Origin: JARBUG01 sp035628915
Lineage (GTDB): Bacteria; Bacillota; Sulfobacillia; Symbiobacteriales; Symbiobacteriaceae
NCBI GenBank assembly: GCA_035628915.1
Contig: DASPIW010000054.1
Coordinates: 18,587 to 82,586 of the forward strand
Direction: 5' to 3'
Length of the DNA stretch: 64,000 nucleotides
The notes beneath the pieces were generated by a model, which saw only the letters and a program-made list of their open reading frames with translations, searched no databases and was not told where the DNA came from. Shown in pieces: positions 34,924 to 42,498 of this stretch; within the stretch, counting starts at the first letter, position 1; every line of letters starts with the position of its first letter. Made by a program: the position numbers and the translations under genes.

Positions 34924-34954
34924 ACACGGCCGGAAGCCATGCTTCCGGCCGTGT
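34924..34954 (+). terminator. Rho-independent terminator-like hairpin
   Basis: Perfect 13-bp stem ACACGGCCGGAAG (34924-34936) / CTTCCGGCCGTGT (34942-34954). It lies 14 nt after the cytochrome stop and directly before the csoR-copA remnant. Confidence 0.85.
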
Positions 34955-34981
34955 CCTAGTGCTCGGCCGTTCCGGCCACAC

Positions 34982-35590
34982 GACAAGGTACATCAAATTG
35001 GCCGCATCATTCTGCGAAACCACCTTCAGACCTGTGTGACCCGGGCGATCGCAGACGAGAATGATGAGGTCATGGAAGAGTTGCTCGCAGTGCTTAATCG
35101 ATATTGCGTGAGGGGTGATACACGCCTGACGGAGATATCGAAGGATAACGTTGTCAGCTTTACGTTCGGACTGCGCGGTATGACTTGCGCAGCCTGCGCT
35201 AACCGCATCCAACAGGGGTTGGGCCGCGTGCCCGGAGTAGACTAGGCCGTGGTGAATCTGGCGACCGAAAAGACCATGGTGACCCTCGATCCAGCCAAAG
35301 TGACGCTCACGCAGATCCAGGAGACGGTTGAGGGCCTAGGCTACCATGTGGCAGAGGCGACCGTACAACTGAGCCTGGTCGGTATGACCTGCGCGAACTG
35401 CGCACAGAAAATCGAACGCAAGCTGAACACCCTGCCGGGCGTACTCCAAGCGACAGTCAACTTCGGCACAGAGACGGCGATGGTGAGGTACGTCCCCGGC
35501 ACTTTGGATGTGGCAGCCATGAGAAAAGCTGTCGCCGACCTCAGGTACGAGGCGTTCGCCATGTGTTCCTGTTCCGATACACTAGAGTGA
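34982..35590 (+). pseudogene. Decayed csoR-copA remnant (CsoR C-terminus joined to two CopA metal-binding domains)
   Basis: From 34982 the frame reads DKVHQIGRIILRNHLQTCV followed by AIADENDEVMEELLAVLNRY, the C-terminal half of a CsoR/FrmR copper repressor; its N-terminus is missing and no start site is present. The same frame runs into a CopA-type heavy-metal domain (GMTCAACANRIQQGL) but is broken by TAG at 35243-35245 where Glu (GAG) is expected (GVPGVD-stop-AVVNLATEK). It then continues through a second domain (GMTCANCAQKIERKL) and stops at 35588-35590, before any membrane helix, ATPase or CPC motif. The 3' end overlaps the lgt 3' end by 50 nt. This is the scar of a lost copper-export locus. 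Confidence 0.8.
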
Positions 35591-36320
35591 ACAGGGCGAG
35601 CAGCGCCAGAATGACGCTGGTAACCTGGGCCGCCTTCATTCCGAAGAACTGCAGGCTGTCGGCACGCAAGAATTCCAGGCCGAACCGGCCGGCAGAGTAC
35701 AGAACGACGTACCAAAGGAAAACGGTCCCTTGGGGTCGTTCTTTGCGAAGCAGCCATAGTGTCAACAGCAAGACACCCAGGTCCCAGACGCCCTCGAAGA
35801 CCTCCGCAGGCCATAGGGGGACGGGTCCGAACGTTTGATACGCCATCGATCCGGGGGCATAGATGATTCCGAACGATGAACCGGTCGGCTTCCCATAGGC
35901 ATCACCGTTGAGGAGGCAGGCGCCCAGGCGCCCGATGGCCTGGCCAAGCAGAACGCCCGGGGTAAGCGTGTCGGCAAAGTCCCAGAACGAAAGCTTGTGC
36001 TTATGTGTGAACCAGACGGCTGCGACTGCTCCGCCCGCGATCGCACCCTGAATCGAGATGCCGCCGTTCCAAACTGCAAAGATCTCTCCCAGGTGCTTGC
36101 TGTAATACTCCCAGGTAAATATGACTTCCCAGAGTCGGGCGCCGACAATGGCTGAAACCAGGGCGACAACAGCGAATTCGTCGATCAAGGGAGCGTACTG
36201 AGGCCGCCGCCGCTTTGCCACGCGAGTGGCTAGCCATAGGGCCGACATAAAGGCCACCGCGATGAAGAAGCTGTACGAACGAATATGGAAACCAAAAACC
36301 TCAAAAAGAACGGGCCTCAC
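35541..36320 (-). CDS. lgt: Prolipoprotein diacylglyceryl transferase
   Basis: 259 residues; GTG start with AAGGAGA upstream. Seven-helix membrane enzyme with the Lgt signature around GRLGACLLNGDAYGKPTGSSFGIIY (residues about 130-155) and the C-terminal GRFGLEFLRAD motif (about 213-223). It attaches diacylglycerol from phosphatidylglycerol to the lipobox cysteine of lipoproteins. The promoter upstream carries both elements shared within the copper/redox island, so this copy may be a specialised second lgt serving island lipoproteins such as the PCYCGC protein. Whether the genome has another lgt cannot be seen. Confidence 0.93.
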   Translation of the reverse strand: MRPVLFEVFGFHIRSYSFFIAVAFMSALWLATRVAKRRRPQYAPLIDEFAVVALVSAIVGARLWEVIFTWEYYSKHLGEIFAVWNGGISIQGAIAGGAVAAVWFTHKHKLSFWDFADTLTPGVLLGQAIGRLGACLLNGDAYGKPTGSSFGIIYAPGSMAYQTFGPVPLWPAEVFEGVWDLGVLLLTLWLLRKERPQGTVFLWYVVLYSAGRFGLEFLRADSLQFFGMKAAQVTSVILALLALFTLVYRNRNTWRTPRT

Positions 36321-36390
36321 AGCTTCATTTCTCCTTCCGACAGCATGACAAGGTGGTTACACGGCCGGCATCGCTGTCATTAGTTAACGG

Positions 36391-36453
36391 ATACCCCGTA
36401 CGGGTATTTCGCCCGTGCCTCCAGCATAGCCGAGACCTGTGTGGAAACTGTGA
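36391..36453 (-). promoter_or_regulatory. lgt promoter: direct-repeat activator site, -10 and CsoR-like palindrome
   Basis: Read on the plus strand: ATACCCCGTACGGGTAT (36391-36407), AGCATA (36423-36428, i.e. -10 TATGCT on the minus strand), 8 nt, then CTGTGT-GGAAA-CTGTGA (36437-36453). The same order and spacing recur at 42.3 and 44.8 kb. The palindrome lies just downstream of the expected transcription start, a repressor position. Confidence 0.7.
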
Positions 36454-36614
36454 AGGCCGTGGCATCCCTGCAGTTTGTGCCGGACTACCTTTTTGCAGAA
36501 AGACTACGGGATGTGCCGGGAGGTCGTCACCAGCACGTCCCAAGGGCAAATACATGCGTCATCGGCAGGTGCTCAAAGTTAGGGTAAACGATCGCGCAAG
36601 AAGCTTGGGAGCTA

Positions 36615-36648
36615 ACCGGGCCTGCCGCTTTCAAACGGCAGGCCCGGT
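36615..36648. terminator. Terminator after the methyltransferase gene
   Basis: Perfect 13-bp stem ACCGGGCCTGCCG (36615-36627) / CGGCAGGCCCGGT (36636-36648), 3 nt beyond the stop of the minus-strand methyltransferase gene. Confidence 0.8.
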
Positions 36649-36651
36649 CCT

Positions 36652-37518
36652 TTATGCTTTGCGTCCAGCGGCCACCAGCGCTTCCCCCTTGAGCCGCACC
36701 GGCCCCTCGGGGAACATGTACTGCAGAGTCTCAATCACGTCGGCCCGAATCGCCGCAACCGTTTCTGCCGGTACGGACTCGGTAACCCGCCTGAGTGGGC
36801 CGGCCGTCCGTATCAAGTGGTCCCAGAACGCAGCCGGGCTCTCCACTTCGTCGGTGATGGTCTCACGAACCGTCACTTCCACGTCTACAAACCCACCTGC
36901 TTCCAGTGTGCTCCGCAGGGTTACTGCCGACGATAGCGCCAGGGGGCCGGGAGTGCCCGGACCGAAAGGCGGTATGGGAACGTGCCGCAGGACAGCGCGG
37001 TACGGAATGCCGATGAAGGCCACTCGTGCCGGATCGCCCCAGGTGCTGACCGCAACCCGCCCGCCCGGCTTCAGGGCTGCATGGACGGCCCGGAGGGCCG
37101 CGGCCGGGTCGGGCATGAACATGAGCCCGAACCGGCACGTGGCGGCATCAAAGCTGGCCGGGGGCACGTCCAGGTGCAGTTCGTCAGCAACGGTGCGGAA
37201 CTCGGCGTTCCGTATGTTCAGTTCCTGAACCACGGCCCGTGCGGCGTTAACCATTCCGTCCGACAGGTCCAGGCCGAGCACTTGCCCGGCTGCACCCACC
37301 CGGCCCGCGATGGCGAGTCCGGGGTTGCCGTTGCCGCACGCCAGATCCAGCACCCGCTGTCCTGAACCGATGCCCGCCAGCGCCAGCAGAGCATCGGTGA
37401 CGGGGTCGTCGGCAGCGGTCACCAACTTGCGGGGGCGCTCCCAACCGGCGGCAGAGACCGTCCATTCCTTGCGCTGTTCCTCTCGGATGAGCTCAGCGCG
37501 TTCCGTCGGATCCGACAT
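36652..37518 (-). CDS. Class I SAM-dependent methyltransferase
   Basis: 288 residues from ATG 37518 (GGAGG 7 nt upstream; an ATG five codons earlier overlaps the site). SAM-binding motif I VLDLACGNGNPGLAIAGRVG at about residues 57-76, motif II GLDLSDGMVNAA, and a later LKPGGRVAVSTWGDP segment. It resembles UbiE-like methyltransferases acting on small molecules. It is monocistronic, between the lgt promoter and the broken kinase gene. Substrate unknown. Confidence 0.86.
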   Translation of the reverse strand: MSDPTERAELIREEQRKEWTVSAAGWERPRKLVTAADDPVTDALLALAGIGSGQRVLDLACGNGNPGLAIAGRVGAAGQVLGLDLSDGMVNAARAVVQELNIRNAEFRTVADELHLDVPPASFDAATCRFGLMFMPDPAAALRAVHAALKPGGRVAVSTWGDPARVAFIGIPYRAVLRHVPIPPFGPGTPGPLALSSAVTLRSTLEAGGFVDVEVTVRETITDEVESPAAFWDHLIRTAGPLRRVTESVPAETVAAIRADVIETLQYMFPEGPVRLKGEALVAAGRKA

Positions 37519-37699
37519 CTTCCTTCCTCCCATCGCACCTGCGGACTATCACTTGCTGAGGATATTGTTGCCTTGGCTGCGTAAGAAGGAGACTACCGAT
37601 GGCAGCCCAGCTGGTTTCCACTAGAAGAAGGTTATTTCGAACTGCGCCCTGTGATGGCTGAGAACCTGCGCAGCGAAGGGTCCTGGCCGCCATCCTGTG

Positions 37700-38230
37700 C
37701 TACTCGCCCGTGATCGGGAGGATGAAGCGGAATGTGCTGCCCTCTCCAAGCTGGCTTTCCACCGAGATCGTGCCGCCGTGGGCTTCCACGATCCCGCGGG
37801 CAATGGCCAGGCCCAGACCGGACCCGCCCCCGGCCCTCGATCGCGACTTCTCGCCACGGTAAAAGCGATCGAACACGTGGGGGAGATCATCAGGAGCGAT
37901 GCCTTCGCCCGTGTCGGCGACCACGAAAGTGACGTGGTCGGCTTCGGTATGGACTCTCAGGGCGATGGCCCGGCCTGGTGGTGTGTGGCGAAGCGCGTTG
38001 CCAAGCAGGTTGAGCAGCACTTGCTTGATGCGGTCGCCGTCCACGTTGAACGTGGGCAATCCAGGGCCGATTTCCTGGTCGAAACGCACCTGTTTATCCT
38101 GTGCGGCCGGCGCAAAGGCATTGGCCACGGCCAGAGCCAGAGCTCCGGCGTCCGCCAAGGTAAGGGCCTGGAGGTCATCGAGCAGCCGTCCCAGGCGCGG
38201 TACTTCATCACGCCCACCAGCAGGATCAGT
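37700..38230 (-). pseudogene. Truncated sensor histidine kinase (catalytic domain only)
   Basis: The frame from 38230 down to 37700 encodes the end of the dimerisation helix (DEVPRLGRLLDDLQALTLADAG) and a complete HATPase_c domain: N box LLGNALRHTPPG, G1 DTGEGI, F box FDRFYRGEKSRSRAGGGSG and G2 GLGLAIARGIVEAHGG. A stop codon precedes residue 1 of this stretch (TGA at 38231-38233), and the sensor, HAMP and phospho-accepting H box are missing. An ATG with AAAGGTGATT at about 38241 reads in a different frame. No response regulator gene adjoins. It is the remains of a PhoR/BaeS-type kinase; translation of a free ATPase domain from an internal TTG is possible but unlikely to be functional. Confidence 0.75.
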
Positions 38231-38271
38231 TCACCTGCCATCGCAATCACCTTTCGAAAACATGATGATCA

Positions 38272-38307
38272 GGGGCACAGGACTGGCCTCTCCAGTTCCT
38301 GTGCCCC
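38272..38307 (-). terminator. Terminator after the Met-rich protein gene
   Basis: Arms GGGGCACAGGACTGG and CCAGTTCCTGTGCCCC pair over 15 bp with one bulge, 18 nt beyond the stop of the minus-strand gene at 38326. Confidence 0.75.
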
Positions 38308-38325
38308 GAAAGCGGCGTGCAGTGC

Positions 38326-38829
38326 TTAGTTGCTCTCAGCGGGAGCGGCGTGGCAGGCGCCACCCGTCTGCATCATGGCGGCACCGTTCAGAACGGTCAA
38401 GCCGGCCTTGCCCATGTGCTCGAGCATCTGATCGGCCTGCTCCTGGGTCAGGGTGCCCGCCGCGACCATTTCGTCGAACGCAGCCTTGCGGGCGTCCTCC
38501 ATGGCGCCCGTTACGGCGGCGAGGTCAACGCCTTTCCCCTTGGCCAGGTCGGCAACGCCGCGGCCATCGGCCAACGCCTGGGACAGTTCATCGGCGGTCA
38601 TGCCTAGGGCGCCGGCTGCGGCGCCCAATAGCTGCTCATGCATGCCGCTCATGCTGTCATGCATCTTGGACATGTCGCCGCCCATCATGCCGCTCTGCAT
38701 CATATTTCCCATACCGCCGCCCATCATTCCGGCGGCGAGCAGCCGTCCGGGGTGAGCGACCAGCGTAATGGTTCCCACGGCCGCCACAATCGCTGCACCG
38801 ATCGCAACTCGCTTCCACATCTTCGTCAT
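38326..38829 (-). CDS. Secreted or membrane-anchored Met-rich protein (DUF2680-like)
   Basis: 167 residues from ATG 38829, with GGAGGGATTC upstream. The N-terminal hydrophobic segment (VAIGAAIVAAVGTITLVAHPGRLLAA, residues about 6-32) is a signal peptide or anchor. Then comes a stretch unusually rich in Met and Gly (AGMMGGGMGNMMQSGMMGGDMSKMHDSMSGMHEQ), a typical extracytoplasmic Cu(I)-binding composition. The C-terminal half is helical (LGMTADELSQALADGRGVADLAKGKGVDLAAV ... LTQEQADQMLEHM), as in DUF2680 proteins, and ends ACHAAPAESN. A role in copper binding is inferred from composition and the copper/redox neighbours. Confidence 0.75.
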   Translation of the reverse strand: MTKMWKRVAIGAAIVAAVGTITLVAHPGRLLAAGMMGGGMGNMMQSGMMGGDMSKMHDSMSGMHEQLLGAAAGALGMTADELSQALADGRGVADLAKGKGVDLAAVTGAMEDARKAAFDEMVAAGTLTQEQADQMLEHMGKAGLTVLNGAAMMQTGGACHAAPAESN

Positions 38830-38940
38830 GATGAATCCCTCCGTTATTTTTTCTTGGCCTCTGGTCTTGTGGTACTGCAAGAGTTTCGAGAGACTTTGAA
38901 GGAGATGTCAAGGTTTTGTCAAGACGGCTCCCGGCGCGAC

Positions 38941-39687
38941 CTACATGCCGAACGGGAGTCGGAACGGCCACAACCTGCCGGCTGCACCTGTGAGCCAGGT
39001 CAGCTTGCCGGTCACCATCAGGGCGCCGAGCACCACCATAAGCGCTCCGGCGACACGCTGGACCCACAGCCGCGGCGCCGTTGCGTTGCGAAGTACCGTG
39101 ACCAGCCGGCCCATGAAGAGCCCGGCCAGCAGGTACGGAACGGCGAGGCCGGCCGAGAAAGCGGCCATGAGAACGGCTCCGGTGACCGGTGTTCCGGATC
39201 CGCCAGCCAGGATGAGGATGGAGTAAAGGGTCGGGGCAATACAGTGAGAGCAGGCAACGGCAAAAAATAGTCCCACGACAAATGCAGACCACGGCTTCGC
39301 CGGAGGGGGCGCCGTCTCCCAGGCGCGGTGGCGCAGCGTGAGTCGCTCCAGCAGGCCTTCCGGCACCAGTCCCAACGCCATGAGCCCAAGAACGATCACG
39401 AACAGGCCCCCGACGATGTTCAGGTAGACAAGGCTGCGCTGCAGGAGCGCTCCGATTTGGGCGGCGACAGCCCCTGCCAAGGTGAAGACCACCGCGAAGC
39501 CGGTGACGAAGGCCAAAGTGTTCCGCACCACGCCCCTCTTGACAGCGTCGGTCGCCGTCAGTTCCCGAAGGGAACGGAACGATTCGCCGGTAATGAGGCT
39601 GAAATAGACGGACAACATGGGAACGATGCATGGCGAGAGAAATGAGAGGAGGCCGGCTGCAAACGCAATCGTGACGCCGCTGATCAT
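38941..39687 (-). CDS. ccdA: Cytochrome c biogenesis / thiol-disulfide transmembrane protein CcdA
   Basis: 248 residues with six membrane helices. Starts MISGVTIAFAAGLLSFLSPCIVPMLSVYFSLITG, with the first redox Cys in SPCIVP and others in ACSHCIAPTLYS near residue 150. CcdA/DsbD proteins carry reducing equivalents from cytoplasmic thioredoxin to the outside, keeping apocytochrome CXXCH cysteines and other extracytoplasmic thiols reduced. In this window the likely clients are two c-type cytochromes and two PCYCGC proteins. The gene lies upstream of the Met-rich protein gene on the same strand (111-nt gap). Confidence 0.9.
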   Translation of the reverse strand: MISGVTIAFAAGLLSFLSPCIVPMLSVYFSLITGESFRSLRELTATDAVKRGVVRNTLAFVTGFAVVFTLAGAVAAQIGALLQRSLVYLNIVGGLFVIVLGLMALGLVPEGLLERLTLRHRAWETAPPPAKPWSAFVVGLFFAVACSHCIAPTLYSILILAGGSGTPVTGAVLMAAFSAGLAVPYLLAGLFMGRLVTVLRNATAPRLWVQRVAGALMVVLGALMVTGKLTWLTGAAGRLWPFRLPFGM

Positions 39688-39956
39688 CTAGTAGTCACCT
39701 ACCGGTTGGCCTGGATGAGAGATGTAACACACAGTCTTCATACTTCTCGGCTACTATGACGCTGATTCATGGTAGTTGCAGCGGAAGGCCCGACGGTTTC
39801 CGGATGTTGCGGCGCCCCGCCGGCACGAGGGCACTGGCCGCGGCCCGGCCCTCCTCACAAGGATGGTCGGGCTCTTCATTTGTCTGCCAGCGTGAAGGCA
39901 GTGAAAGGCTGGTGGTGGAAAGCGGAATAGTAGGCGGGCCAATAGGAGGAGTCTCC

Positions 39957-40853
39957 GTGCAATTGCTGATGACTGTCGCGATCATGGTTGCGATTGGCGT
40001 GCCGATCCTTGTAATCGCCGTCTCGCACCAACTCCGTGATTCCCATGGCAACCACGAAACTGCCATGACGGTAGCCATGGCTCTAGGAATGATGGCAGGG
40101 CTTACGAGCGGTGTGGTCGCGGGACTCCTGGCACCGGCCGACTTGTGGCCGTCAACTGCCGCGGGCGTCGTGGCTGGCATTATAGCAGGCGTGGTTGCAG
40201 GAGCGCACGCAGGACTGATGGCAGTACTGGAAGGAGCCATGGCAGGCTTGATGGGCGGTGCCATGGGCGCCATGATGGGCGGGATGATGCCGGACCGTGC
40301 GGCATGGCTGACCGCCTCGACCGCGGTGCTGACCGTGGCGACAGGGGCCGGTCTCGTGCGGGTGCTATTGCCTGGCCACCATGAGGGTCATCACGGGCCC
40401 ATGGTGCCGGGGCGGGTTTATGTGGTGGCCGGCGGTGCCACCGCCATCATCGGAGCGGTTGCGTGGGTGGCGACGGGACCGCTGGTCCACCGGCTGCCAC
40501 TGCCGACAGAGCACCAGCACCTGGCGCCCGTCGACATTACCGTTTCGGCCCAGGAATTCGGTTTCTCGCCGGCGGTGGTACAACTCGCCGTCGGTAAGCC
40601 TGTGCGACTTCGTCTTGTCAACGAAGGTTCACAGGGGCATGATCTCACGGTCCCAGGCCTGGAATATCGTTTGGCAGCCAGCCGAGATCGGCGTGCTGAG
40701 CCGCCGGGGCTGCATATCTACGCCGCGGATGGAGACACGGGAGTCCTGGAGATCATCCCGCTGCGCACCGGCGAATTCAAGGCGTACTGCTCGGTTGCCG
40801 GGCACAAGCAGTCAGGAATGACGCTGGTGATCCGGGTGGTCAGTGGAGAATGA
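39957..40853 (+). CDS. Membrane protein with C-terminal cupredoxin domain
   Basis: 298 residues from GTG 39957 (AGGAGGA 6 nt upstream). The N-terminal half has five or six hydrophobic Gly/Ala/Met-rich segments (VAGIIAGVVAGAHAGLMAVLEGAMAGLMGGAMGAMMGGMM), then a His-rich loop (PGHHEGHHGPM) and another helix. The C-terminal 100 residues form a cupredoxin (DITVSAQEFGFSPAVVQLAVGKPVRLRLVNEGSQGHDLTV) with the type I copper ligands His in GHDL and Cys, His, Met in YCSVAGHKQSGM. It probably binds copper outside the membrane for electron transfer or copper handling. Confidence 0.85.
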   Translation: MQLLMTVAIMVAIGVPILVIAVSHQLRDSHGNHETAMTVAMALGMMAGLTSGVVAGLLAPADLWPSTAAGVVAGIIAGVVAGAHAGLMAVLEGAMAGLMGGAMGAMMGGMMPDRAAWLTASTAVLTVATGAGLVRVLLPGHHEGHHGPMVPGRVYVVAGGATAIIGAVAWVATGPLVHRLPLPTEHQHLAPVDITVSAQEFGFSPAVVQLAVGKPVRLRLVNEGSQGHDLTVPGLEYRLAASRDRRAEPPGLHIYAADGDTGVLEIIPLRTGEFKAYCSVAGHKQSGMTLVIRVVSGE

Positions 40854-40863
40854 CTCGGTAAGT

Positions 40864-41343
40864 TCACTTCTTCTGCCACTCGAATTGGCGGACGGGCACT
40901 TCTGCCAAATCCCGGATTTCCAGCTTCACTGCCTTGGCGCCGGCCAGCAGTCCGTTGGGATCTTTGAACGACAAGATGCCGGTCACGTGGTGCCCTGCGC
41001 CCGTACCCTCAGGCTTCCACTCCGCGTCATTCAGGGTACCTCCCGGGTCGAGAGAGACTTGGCTGAGCTTTGACAAGTCATACTTGCCCAATTCCACGGA
41101 GTGGGTGTTAAGCGAAATCTCAAACTGCAGAGATGCTACGCCCGCGTGATAGGTAACCTGGACTTGAATGCCACCGCCGTCATTCGTTTTCACTTCTTCT
41201 TGAGCCAGGTGCACCTGGCCGGTCGGGGCGGAACTACTGCTTCGGCTTTTTGCCTTCGCAATGTTCCACAGACCCAGGGCGGCGGTCAGAACGATCAGAA
41301 TGCCACCTACGACTGAGACAACCAGTACATTGCGCTTGGACAT
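40864..41343 (-). CDS. Membrane-anchored protein of unknown function
   Basis: 159 residues; ATG with GGGAG 12 nt upstream. One N-terminal helix (VLVVSVVGGILIVLTAALGLW) anchors a beta-rich extracytoplasmic domain (VQVTYHAGVASLQFEISLNTHSVELGKYDLSKLSQV) resembling an immunoglobulin-like or PepSY-free sensor fold; no metal motif is visible apart from a GAGHH stretch. It lies downstream of the PCYCGC selenoprotein gene on the same strand, separated by a hairpin, and convergent with the cupredoxin gene. Confidence 0.75.
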   Translation of the reverse strand: MSKRNVLVVSVVGGILIVLTAALGLWNIAKAKSRSSSSAPTGQVHLAQEEVKTNDGGGIQVQVTYHAGVASLQFEISLNTHSVELGKYDLSKLSQVSLDPGGTLNDAEWKPEGTGAGHHVTGILSFKDPNGLLAGAKAVKLEIRDLAEVPVRQFEWQKK

Positions 41344-41399
41344 CCTCTTCTGCTCCCTTACTGAATACAGATCAGGAATCGGTGTGGAGTGTGGTGCCA

Positions 41400-41429
41400 G
41401 GAATGGCCGGGCGATTGCCCGGCCATTCC
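41400..41429 (-). terminator. Hairpin after the minus-strand PCYCGC gene
   Basis: Perfect 13-bp stem GGAATGGCCGGGC (41400-41412) / GCCCGGCCATTCC (41417-41429) with a GATT loop, 11 nt beyond the TAG that ends the extended reading frame. Confidence 0.75.
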
Positions 41430-41440
41430 AGTTAGTTTTC

Positions 41441-42052
41441 CTACAGGCCTTCGGGGGGAAGCGGTGCCGGGGTAGGTTTCAGACCCTGGCTCAGGTACTG
41501 CCTGTCTATCTCTTTGCGCAGCTGGGTCAACGTCTTTCCCTTGTCCATTCCTTTTCTCACGTCACGCGTGATGTCAAGGCAGATCTGTCAGCCCACAGCG
41601 TGGCTGTCATACGCCGCGATCCGTTTGTCGGCGCCCCGGTCGAAGTAACACGCCGAGTTGCTGACATGGCCGGCCGACTGATAGCAGCCGCAGAAGCACG
41701 GAAAGTATTGCAGTTCGTTATGGTGGGACGCGGCCCAGGTGTAATCATCGCGTATGACCTGGTTGGCAGATGCCAGCCACGAAGGCATCGGGCCTGCCAG
41801 TTCAATCAGAGAGGCACTGACCGGGGGCGCCACAGACTTGGCTGCGGTCTTGTTGTTCCCCAACCTGGATAGACCGAAAACGGCTGCCCCGGCGAGGATG
41901 GCGAGGACAAGCGCTCCGGCCACAAAGGTACGCGTTTGCGACGCACCGCTTGATTTGTTTGGTCTTGCCACCTTGGCTCCGCAGGCCTGGCAGAACTGAG
42001 AGCCCGCCGGTACCCTTGTGGAACACTTTGGACAGCGCTGGGAACCTGACAT
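41441..42052 (-). CDS. PCYCGC-motif protein with zinc ribbon; predicted selenoprotein (in-frame TGA read as Sec155)
   Basis: 203 residues if TGA at 41588-41590 is decoded. ATG start with AGGTGAT upstream. Order: zinc ribbon CPKC (residues 7-10) and CQAC (21-24); one helix (about 43-62); then the PCYCGC domain with PCFCGC at 118-123, GHVSNSACYF, U155, and Cys158 (UQIC). After the TGA the same frame continues ICLDITRDVRKGMDKGKTL and ends in a Pro-rich tail and a real TAG at 41441-41443. The paralogue at 42612-43112 has the TGA at the same aligned codon and a matching continuation. In PCYCGC proteins generally, as I recall, this position is Cys (CxxC). Conventional annotation would stop at 41588 and lose the redox site and C-terminus. 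Redox or metal handling on the outer face is inferred. Confidence 0.82.
41555..41575 (-). promoter_or_regulatory. Predicted bacterial SECIS hairpin (minus-strand gene)
   Basis: Twelve nt after the TGA, a 21-nt block containing TCACG-CGTGA-CGTGA gives a 5-bp stem with a 5-nt loop having G at its second position, the loop starting about 22 nt after the TGA. The block is identical at every base to the one in the paralogous gene at 42984-43004. Confidence 0.7.
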
Positions 42053-42175
42053 GTGGTGATCACCTGCTTCGATGCATAGTGCAGTCCTGAATCTACTCTA
42101 GGGCTTACTTGTGAAGGATCTGTGATAATTTGACCGGAACCCAACACTTCTTCACATATTCGCCACAGGTATCTC

Positions 42176-42253
42176 CTAAGGTAAGTGTAGTAAGCCCCGA
42201 TTCGCAAGAACCATCGCCCCACAGCCAATCCACATAAGCATCTTCCTAGACAT
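42176..42253 (-). pseudogene. Broken copy of the DUF2933-like small membrane protein
   Basis: From ATG 42253 the frame reads MSRKMLMWIGCGAMVLA, matching MSKKVLMWIGCGAMVLA of the intact gene at 44500-44712, then diverges (NRGLLHLP) and stops after 25 codons. The preceding GGGAGGAGGCTTTCCTTG leader and the promoter also match. The lost part of the intact protein contains the CPLSHVLMHRAHGHD metal-like segment. A frameshift is the likely cause. Confidence 0.7.
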
Positions 42254-42327
42254 CAAGGAAAGCCTCCTCCCAGGTATTACACTGCCACCATTACCCCGCG
42301 CGGGACTGGGTCCGGCCATCTTGAACG

Positions 42328-42389
42328 ATACCCCGTACAGGTATTTTCTAGCAGCTTCAGTGTAGCTCCGACCTGTGAGGAAACTGTGA
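42328..42389 (-). promoter_or_regulatory. Promoter with direct-repeat activator site and CsoR-like palindrome (second copy)
   Basis: Plus-strand reading: ATACCCCGTACAGGTAT (42328-42344), AGTGTA (42359-42364, minus-strand -10 TACACT), 8 nt, CTGTGA-GGAAA-CTGTGA (42373-42389). It would drive the broken DUF2933 copy and the PCYCGC selenoprotein at 41441-42052. Confidence 0.7.
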
Positions 42390-42498
42390 AGAATGGCGAT
42401 TCCGCCGATTCTCACTTTCTCCATACCGATGATGCACAGTCATAGGAGGGCATAGCACACGGACGTAGACTGCAGATAAGCATGCCATCATGGGGTAT

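Noticed and set aside
35243..35245. TAG in the csoR-copA remnant as recoded (pyrrolysine)
   Set aside because: The gene is also truncated at both ends and Glu is expected at this position; a GAG-to-TAG mutation in a dead gene is simpler.
38231..38233. TGA before the histidine kinase fragment as another selenocysteine codon
   Set aside because: No coding similarity to a kinase continues upstream of it in that frame and no UxxC or redox context exists.
42254..42424. 5' extension of the DUF2933-like broken copy through its promoter region
   Set aside because: The extension reads across the -10, direct repeat and palindrome, which are shared with two other promoters, so it cannot be coding.
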